A stretch of DNA of 64,000 bases. Source: Cliona cf. orientalis (lineage: Eukaryota > Porifera > Demospongiae > Clionaida > Clionaidae). The notes below the pieces were generated by a model. It ran no database searches, had not been told where the DNA came from, and worked only from the letters and a program-made list of their open reading frames with translations. Location of the stretch: positions 1,550,001 to 1,614,000 of the forward strand of contig OZ005707.1 of assembly GCA_963930775.1 (NCBI GenBank), written 5' to 3'. This document shows positions 55,618-64,000 of the stretch, in pieces. The position numbers and the translations under genes were made by a program. Position 1 is the stretch's first letter. Every line of letters starts with the position of its first letter.

Positions 55618-58600
55618 CATGTGTGGTGCGTGTTACCATATTGGACTAGAAACAAAGTAAAAATATTGGTCTCTAGCTGTTATATATGGTGCTGGGTAAC
55701 TATTACAAGAATAAACAACTGCCAGGCACTTCCTACATGCAGTACACTGTCAGGAGATTCCAGAGCCTATATTTGCAACTGATGCATCGAAATACATGTC
55801 CTTAGTGGTATACTTACACCCACCCATTTTGCTTGAATAAACTCACTGGGTGCCCCCCCCCTCCCCAAATCCTCTGTCATCAGAAATAAACCCCCTCCCC
55901 CTAAGCAGGAATAGCGTATAGGACTTAAATGGAAATAGTCGATGCAAGAGTTTGCAATGTGATCGTACGATGTGAAACAATTTGGCAAGGAAAGATTAGA
56001 ATACACACACACATACAAATTAACAGACTAAGCAGTTGCCATAATTTTCAATTTTGATAGTCTTCCCTGCATGAATTTAAACATGGCAAGAAACCAGTGA
56101 AGAGACAGGAAGGATGCATGGATACAGTAGATGCTTCCATGCCAGGACCTGGTGATATCCTGTGTTTATGTGTACATCCACCCTTTCTTCAGTAACGTAC
56201 AGAATTGTGCCCTTGTTTGAACTTTTCCTTGGAAATTGGCCTTTCTTGTTGCAGAAAACTTGATTGTAAAATTGTATCTTGCTGTTTTTGCAAGTTTGCT
56301 ACAGTAGCTATAAATCTGGTTTAAATAGTATTTATCATAAGTTTAACTTAGTTTAGTTTCAAGTCTACAAGAGTCAGCAAAAACAACCATCTCTTTCTCT
56401 CGATATTTGTTGACTTGACTGGATGGTTTTGTGTGTGAATCATGCGTGAATGTTTACCAGCCCTAGGTCTCCAGGGACACACAAACTGTTGCATGTACTT
56501 AACGGTGACATCAAACGACATCACTTGCTCTTTCACTGAGCTATGCACGGTATGCATATGAATTGCCTTAACAACGACTTTGTTTATTTGTTTCGCCATG
56601 CTGGTTCTCAGCAAGTGGTCCACGCGGTGTATAGTAAATTAGTGGAAATTTCTACGCACAACTGCACACCAACATCCTCATTGACATACACGTTGCTATA
56701 GCTTGGCATGCTAAAAATAATCATTGCGACCTTGCTCATAACACACAACTTCCCTAGGCCAATATAGTTGGACAAACCACAGGAATTTCAAGGATTACCC
56801 TTCCCTGCTTCAGCTAATATTAACACTACTACATCATAAGTGTTATTATATTATAGCCCATATGGTACGCAACACTGCACAGTGAGTGCATTCATAAGTG
56901 GGTGTCGACTTATACACTTGTAGCACTTCCTTTGTGGTTACTACTTTGGGCTGGCTTCAGCAGGCATTTGGCTATAAAAGGCTTCCAGTCTGCTCACTCT
57001 TTAGTCAAATCCACAGCCAAGGATTTAGCTAGCTTCGGTCTCCAAAATATAAGTCTCATTGAGCTGTACAATTATTCATCGTGCAGTTCTATAGTAGATA
57101 GATACTAGTATACCCATATTATACTCAGTGGGGTTCAGTGTAGAGACAGTTAGTGATATCCCTGTGCAACTGAAGATTGAGCTCTAGTTTGGATATTGAG
57201 CTACAACACAGCAGCTTAAGGGATCAACTGTGCATCAAGCAGCAGACTTTTCCGTATGCAAACTTCCGGAGTGGTGCAATACCCCTCGCTGTCGAGCTGT
57301 GCCATGGCTGCAGTGTGTGATACCACATATTCCCACGGAGGGTTAAAGATTGTCTCCAGTCCAGGATTCTGGGTATGCTCTCTTGCTTACTTACTTGCTT
57401 GTTTGCTTTGCTGCATGGTATTATAACTATAGCATAAAAGGACAAAGGTGCTACTATATAATTACACACCACCTACAATAATAACTATAGCTATATAGAT
57501 CATAATTCAATCTGATATCATTGATTCTGGGGTATAGTACTGAGCTCTGGTGTCGTGGGGCGTGGACTTGGCACAGAATGACTAGTCAACAATTCGATAG
57601 GATCATTTGGGTTATTGGATATAACAACACCAATGTATACTCTTCCCCGCCATGGCTATTAAACGTGCAAAAATTGGCTTATTACTTTCATTTATTACAA
57701 TGTACATAATAATTATATCCCATCACTAATAGCATTACCTTTTCATTAGAAGTGACAAGAGTAGATTAGCCTTAAGAGTAGAGCAGCTCTTGGCATTAAG
57801 AAGGGTGTGTATCCACCTGTAATCTTGTTTGTCTGCGTGATCATCGTGGATTTTGTACAATCTGGTGTTCCCGTTATAGGCTTATGGTTAATAAACTAGG
57901 TGCCAATTAACTACCAATTATCGTTGATATTTGATCTGATTGGCTGGCCACCCTTGATGTCCCCTGAGCTAGCCACCCGTCTAGTCAGTCGGTTTTTTTG
58001 TAGTACACAAGTCGACTAGGCTAGGCCAGGACAGGGCTGGGCTGGGCTGGGTGTGTGTCTGACTACAGATTTTCATGTGTGTGTCACTGGTTAATTAGTC
58101 ACATTCATGTATATGTTTTCGCTGACCTAATATTATTGTGCTACACAAATAGCACAGTTTGCTTGTCCCAATAACATGCACGTGTTTATGTAACCGGTTG
58201 TTTTTTTGTTAACCACTGCGGCCAGCTGGGATTCCATGCTATTAAACTCATCAAATTGCAATTACATGCTAGACGGACAACAGCAGTTATTTGAAAGCTA
58301 GTGTACACCTTCTCTTTTCATAGCTAACACTAATTTCGTATACAATAACAGCATACAAGCATTCAAGAATTATTGGGTGTCCTCTTGTTTGCACATGTGA
58401 ACTACACTCCCTCTAGCCTGGGTGTAGACATAAATATCTTGTTCACTTTCCGGCCTCAGGCATAGTTGTGGTTTTTAAATTCTGTACGTGGCACTTTTAT
58501 TTCACTTTGCGCATTCTACCTTACATTAATCGTTTTGTTTATTAATTTGCTTGGTACATTAATTTATGCCCCCACCCGAATCATTTGATATGCATGCATT

Positions 58601-60464
58601 ATGTCCTAATGTCCATTCAAGGTGTTTTTGTATGACACTGCTCGCTTTTGTTATAATATTGGTGGCGCTGTAGGCTTTTTGCTTTCTTCCTTGTTCGACA
58701 CCCACACACAATGGCCGTATTGTGATTCACACACAAGCACTCAATTGACTCAATTATCTCTATTTGTTCATCGTCTGACGCTGTTTCCATAACTGCTACA
58801 CCATACCGCACACCGCTCAAACAGATTCCACTCCTTTTGAGCTGACAATGGAGCCTGTGTACCAATACACGAGCATTCAACCAAATCCATACCAACAATG
58901 TATCACCTAACTCAAAATCTATAGCAATCCATAGCTGAAAGATTGTAGTATACATGTCCTGGATTTGTGAGGTCTAAGAATAGAACCTTACCTTTTATGG
59001 GGTCAGCTGCAAAAACCAAATTATTCAAATCGTCCTAGAATGGGCTGTGCCAGACAACATTACAACCCTTAATGGGTCAGAACTCATGCCCGTTGTGAAA
59101 GGCAATTTTGCATTCCTTGGGGTGTCTGGATTATGACTTTGTGGTCCTTCTAAGCTGAGCCCTCCTCCATAGAAGTGCTAGGAGGGGATTTTGACAGACC
59201 TTTGAAAAAAATGTGGTCTGATGGCTACTGATAGAGCTTGTGTAATGTGTCAATTGCCAATGGAAACCACAATGACCTTATTTCAAGTGAGGGTATTGCA
59301 CACACATGTGCTTATATGTGGTTATAACTGTGTTGCCCCGGAAACGAGAGATGATGGTAGAAAACACTGTACTCTAAACAAGGCCAGGGAGGGTTAAGGA
59401 GTGGATGAATTAGCTAATTGCCATAGTTCTGAGCTAAAAGTGAGATTTAATGATTTATTAACACCTTGTATTAAGTGTAATACGAGCACACCTTCAAATA
59501 AACGAACAAGAGATTGTGAATGTTTGAATTCACTATAACACTTTGAAAATGTACTCATCTCCTACAGGCATTTAGATTTGATACTCCACTACCATGCTTA
59601 TGAATAACCTTACTTTGATTGAAATGGGAATACTTCTAATCGATAGCTATGTGGGATACTGCATTATCTCCTTTGCAGTACATGCACATTATAGTGGGTG
59701 CACGTGGAGAGGGAGTGCTTGCATAGCTTGGGGAGTAAGCTCAATGTATCTTATTTCTGTTGCTGGGGGGGAGGCACAGAAGTGTGACTCCTCAGGCTTA
59801 ATCGCCTGCAAAAGTATTCATACTTATATTATATAGCCCTAGGGGAATCTGCTGACTGATTAATTATAGTATTATGTCACTGACAAGCTTATCTTGTGCA
59901 ATACCTAGAGACCCTGTTGAAATCTGAAATAATCAGTGGACCGTAGGGAAGTATTTGACTACATAACTACAACTGATTCTCAGCGTGCATACGTGTGATA
60001 ATACATTTTGAGCTTATTAGCTACCTGATAATTCGGAGATAACTGAATCTTAGGCAATTCTCATAGTAAGAATTTAGTGAACGTTTATTGATAGTCTTTT
60101 CAACTGCCAAAATGGGAGACTTTATTCTTGATATCAAATTGTGTGTTGGATTCGTCACCGACCAAGTAAGGAGGCTCATAGAATGCGATACTCCCCTGAA
60201 ACCCAACCCCAATCTGTCATGGAATATTATACCAAACATACTATATAGTGGTTAGGCGGGCGTGTGGATCAATCCATCATAGCATTACACTCATATGATG
60301 ATGATGATGTCTTCGTGTGTGCTAGTGTGGGAGGGTTTGGCCAGATAATGTTTCAGGTGTACCTCAACTATGAACTGCACGCTAGCATTGCCACGTCAAA
60401 GGCATAATTTTTTGATCGTATATCCTGTGAATAGATGGGTGCGGATGCCATGAGATAACATGAG

Positions 60465-60764
60465 TGTGGGCTGTGCTATATAGCACACTGCTTGGCAGCT
60501 CAACAGCTCAGTTCAGTCCAGTAGCAGGAAAGTTTCACCAAGTGTCGACTTAGGCTATTATAGTTACTATAACTGTGTTCAGTTGCCATAGTAGCCCAGT
60601 GCTATATTAGTCACAGTAGGTAGTTACCACTTGATGTTCATGTGTTAGCGTGGATCACAAGTAAAACATTGGTCAGTTTAGTAGCCAGCTGTTTTGTCCA
60701 ATTCTCATCACCACATTGACTCCCTTTCCCATCATACGTATTTGACTCAAACTGCTGTGGAGGC
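60465..60764 (+). promoter_or_regulatory. Putative APC promoter and 5' UTR
   Basis: CTATATAG at about 60476-60483 is a TATA-like box, followed about 30 bp later by Inr-like CTCAGTTCAGTC. The first in-frame ATG with good context (GGCATGG) is at 60765. The same frame has a TGA 48 bases upstream (TGACTCCCTTTC), so this ATG is a real translation start and not the middle of a longer exon. Start site not confirmed. Confidence 0.45.
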
Positions 60765-63700
60765 ATGGCCCTGCACTACGACCCTTTCTGGCATGACCGG
60801 ATGTCAATGTCTCAGTACAGTTTTGCCCCAGGATACACCAATGCTGCTAGCACCGGCACCACCACCTATTCTTCTTACTATGTACGTCCGTGTATGGGAG
60901 CAAAAACACTGCATGGGCTTGGTAGTAATTGGTATAATTAATGGTTAGACTGTTTATGTGAATTGATACTAATTAGTTTATCAATCAATTAATTAATCCA
61001 TTACTGCAAAGGAGTGAAATTTGCGTCCAAATTAACCGTACACCTTATCTTGTTTTTGCTGCAGGTGTCTGGTCATGAAGGTTCCCACTGGAGTAGCCCA
61101 CCTCTCTCGCTCAATTCCGATTACAACGATCCCTCCCTTCCACCCCATCACCCTCACCACAGCATCATGGTGCAACAAGGTGCCGAGAGCCAAAACGAGA
61201 GCACCAGTGGTGTCTATGAAATGGAGGATACTAGCGATATCACCGCATCGTCCAATCCCACTCAGAACAAGTACCATGGCTACGGCAATGGGGGAGGGGG
61301 CATCAAACTAAACGAGCTCCCAGCTAGCTTCCAGTCTCACTTTACCAGGTCCGCATCCACCGAAGGCCTCGCTCCTGACCTTGATCCCTCCGTTGTGCTG
61401 GGAAATTTGAAGCAAGGCTACCACAACAGGCATAGGCGACGCTACACAACCAACAGCCGCGGGCCCTATGGAGGATCACTTAGTCAGCAAGAAAACAGTT
61501 ACTACGAGCCCTACAGGCACGGCTACTATGGGTACCAGTCGCCCAACCAGATGTCACTTTCTCAGTATTCCCACCCGGGTCCCATCCGCCAGCACCTTCT
61601 GGAGGGACATCAAGATCCCTACTACATGCACCGAAAGCGTGGCTCCCCTGCCTCCAGTAGCGATACAAGCAGTCTAGCATCCGATGTGAGGCACCGTCTT
61701 GCATCTGGACCGGGCAGCATGTCTTCCATGTTTGGAAGTGTTCTATCGACATCGACTGCTTCTTCATCGCGATCAAACTCAAAGGGAGTACTGCCACGCC
61801 CACCTTCCCTGCCACCCAGCACTTCGGGAAGCATGACCTCTGTTCATCCACCGAGGAGCCAGCTCCCTTCGATGATACCAGAGTCCCCCAGTGTCCCTTA
61901 CACACAGAGTGAGGTACACAGTTTCCCACAGTATGCTACCAGCTCCCAGTACGATTCGGATCATGACGATGAGTCCTTCTCCACACCTGCTCTGCCCCAA
62001 TCCAGCAAGATCAAACCACAACCAATACCGAATCGTCCAGCTCCACTTCCTCCCAATGAAGTGGCACAGCTGACTGCAAAGAAGAGAAAGAAGGAGAAGA
62101 TCGAGCACAGCAAGATTTCTGAGGAGAGCTCTAGGGACTCACTCCAGATCAAGATCGAGATGGTTCTCTCAGTTCTTTCACTGGTCAATTCCGATAAGGG
62201 GCAACAGAATGATGCTGATGCTGCCAAGTTCCTACTGGCCCTCTCCCGTAGCGCAGATACCTGCGGCGTGATGAGGCAGCCTGCCTGCATGAATATGCTC
62301 ATTCAGATCATGCACAATATCGAGCACAAAGGTGACAAGTCACACATCGAGGTGAGACACAGAGCTGCAGAGACCATGCGAAACATCATTGAATCAACCG
62401 GCGAAACCAAACAGGGCAAGCAGGAGCTGTGTGTGCTAGGTGCCCTTGAGAAGGTCCGCAGCCACTGTGATATGCTCTTTGATATAATCGTCTCCCACTC
62501 AAATGGCAGATTTGATGCTGCGGAAGCTGAAAGAATCCAGTCTGCTTGCGATTCCATGCTTCAGCCAATCAGAAAGCTCATCAAATATTCCAGCGACAAG
62601 GAAAAGTACAGACCAGCTATGCTTTTCTTGGGGGCCATCCAAGCTATGGCCGAGGTCCTGATAGTCAACTATCGCCTAATCTCCGTCCAGACGGTAGCAA
62701 CTCACGCTGGAGAGAAACCAATCTGCCATTCATCAAAGGTGGTCACGGTAGTCATCTCCATACTAATCAACCTCACCTATGGAGACGTAAACAACAAATC
62801 CAACCTCTGCCTGCTGCCTGACTTCCTCAAGTCACTCGTCTTCCATGTGAGACAACAAAACGAAAGCATCACGTCTAGCTCTGCTCAGGTGCTCCGAAAT
62901 CTCTCCTGGAGGGCCAGTGCCGTAGTCAAGAATGCTCTTTTGGAGTATGATGCAGCTGTAGCGCTCGTTTCTGCTATCAAGTACGTCAAGGAGGAGCCTA
63001 CACTTCAACACATCACCAGTGCTCTGTGGAATCTGTCTGCTCACTCTGTCGATAGCCGACACAGAATCTGCACCACTCCCAATGGAATCCAGCAGCTAGT
63101 TAAGCTCTTGTCTTACTCTAGCACTTCACACACGACCATCGTCGTTGAGAATGTTGGTGGCATCCTGAAGAATCTCTCTGGTGTCATCATGGGAGAAGAG
63201 AAGTACAGAAGAAAATTCCGTATTGCTGGAGGTCTCGAGAAAATCAAGAAGCACTTGAAGTCCAAGAACAAGACAGTACTTGCCAATGCGACTGGTATCC
63301 TGTGGAACCTCTCCGCTCGCTGTCCAGAGGACCAGAAAGCATTCTGGGAACTTGGTGTCATTCCACTTCTCGACGTGCACAAGACATCAGAGCACAAGAG
63401 CATAGCTGAGAATTCTAGAGGAGCTCTGAGAAATTTGCTTGCTTTCGGTCAAACAAACGGCTGGACCAGCAAATCAGATGTGTTGGGTTACAACCTCAAG
63501 ACGCAGAAGGGCCTCTCCAAGTCTCTCTGCTACTCGGCCAACTACACTTTCGAGCACTCTCCTCAACAAAGCCAAACCTCGAAGCAAAGCAACGAGTCGC
63601 TACACAGCCGATCGAGCCAGCCTCTTCCGGGGAGAAGTCGCAGCAACACAGTAGCTGCTGGTGGATCCACAGTATCCCTCTCCCAGAGAGAAGCTCGAAG

Positions 63701-64000
63701 ACAAGAAGCCAGCAACTATCAGTACCCACATGAAGAAGACACTGATTTTGACTCGGTCCCAGTTCAGAAGAATCGTCTCAAGCTATCTCGTATCTCTTCA
63801 GCTCCTCAGGCGTCCATCAAGAAAGACGACCTCGAGATGGATGAGTGGTCTAGCTACATGCCTTATTCTGGTAACACCAAACATGGAGCAGGAGTTCCCG
63901 TTTCAGTGCCGACAGGTGCTGTGGTCTACAAAGACGAGCCAGCACGATTGAAGACCAAGAGAACATCCAAGTCACACGGTGGTGGCCCAAGGAATAGCTC
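60765..64000 (+). CDS. APC: Adenomatous polyposis coli (APC) orthologue, 5' part
   Basis: Exon 1 is 60765-60881 (39 codons, ends TTCTTACTAT|GTACGT). Exon 2 starts at 61065 in phase 0 and stays open for 978 codons to the window edge, so the 3' end is missing. Residues 40 to about 395 are Ser/Pro/Tyr/His-rich and probably disordered. From about 398 (IEMVLSVLSLV) to about 845 lies the armadillo domain, with LRNLSWRA, ALWNLSAH, ILKNLSG, ILWNLSAR and ALRNLLAF. Repeat order and the NLSWRA and NLSAR boxes are those of APC, the Wnt-pathway scaffold that binds beta-catenin and axin and organises microtubules. The armadillo start is close to its position in human APC. The N-terminal oligomerisation coiled coil is absent from this isoform. 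Beta-catenin and SAMP repeats would lie beyond the window. Confidence 0.93.

Larger units (their letters stand above)
48153..60464. other. Intergenic region upstream of APC
   Basis: About 12.3 kb without a recognised gene on either strand. It holds the inverted-repeat element at 49603-50066, a purine tract at 54610-54695, a GT microsatellite at 55577-55614 and scattered medium-length frames without splice or family support. If exon 5 of the coiled-coil gene were spliced to APC, this would be intron. Confidence 0.5.

Noticed and set aside
56348-56623. 91-codon minus-strand frame
   Set aside because: No recognised motif or splice partners in the intergenic region.
58617-58955. 112-codon minus-strand frame with protein-like composition (DFELGDTLLVWIWLNARVLV)
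   Set aside because: Superficially like a PilZ-type beta strand pattern, but there is no supporting gene structure and the family is not expected here. A homology search would be decisive.

Overview
This is a stretch of intron-rich animal nuclear DNA. Every coding block is split by GT..AG introns of 60 bp to about 15 kb. The protein families (a CRIB-motif CDC42 small effector, an LRMDA-type leucine-rich-repeat protein, a PINK1-like kinase, APC with its armadillo array) are metazoan. The AT-rich introns are full of short palindromic words (TAGCTAGC, GTACGTAC, ATAATATTAT), dinucleotide microsatellites and small inverted-repeat elements. I lean towards a non-bilaterian animal, most likely a sponge, but that is an inference from texture and gene content. 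No operons, rRNA or CRISPR were seen.

Layout. (1) 3108-5101, plus: last four coding exons of a CDC42SE/SPEC-like effector, with a poly(A) signal; its first exon was not found. (2) 8870-6072, minus: a kinase gene with the whole catalytic domain in one exon, then exons for an 'ERD'-repeat coiled coil, then a CHORD-like Cys/His finger at the C-terminus. The intron inside the finger holds five AG-NNN-GTAAG units that look like consecutive single-codon exons. (3) 8871-9264: divergent promoter. (4) 9265-23880, plus: a complete four-exon LRMDA-like gene (202 aa). (5) 24333-48152, plus: an unrecognised gene of at least six exons (265 aa) with a His/Tyr-rich N-terminus, a coiled coil and a C-terminal hydrophobic anchor. 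Its long introns contain several phase-matched candidate cassette and alternative terminal exons. (6) 48153-60464: about 12 kb without a recognised gene, holding a 460-bp TA-flanked inverted-repeat element that appears to carry a captured exon. (7) 60765-64000 and beyond, plus: the 5' part of an APC orthologue, with a short first exon and then one uninterrupted exon of more than 2.9 kb that includes the armadillo repeats and runs off the window.

The genes show no common pathway beyond general signalling: CDC42 effector, kinase, APC/Wnt scaffold. The closest functional link in the sequence is that the coiled-coil gene and APC lie in tandem and have phase-compatible splice junctions, so read-through splicing is possible. 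All exon models rest on reading frame, splice consensus and family resemblance; none has been tested against RNA.
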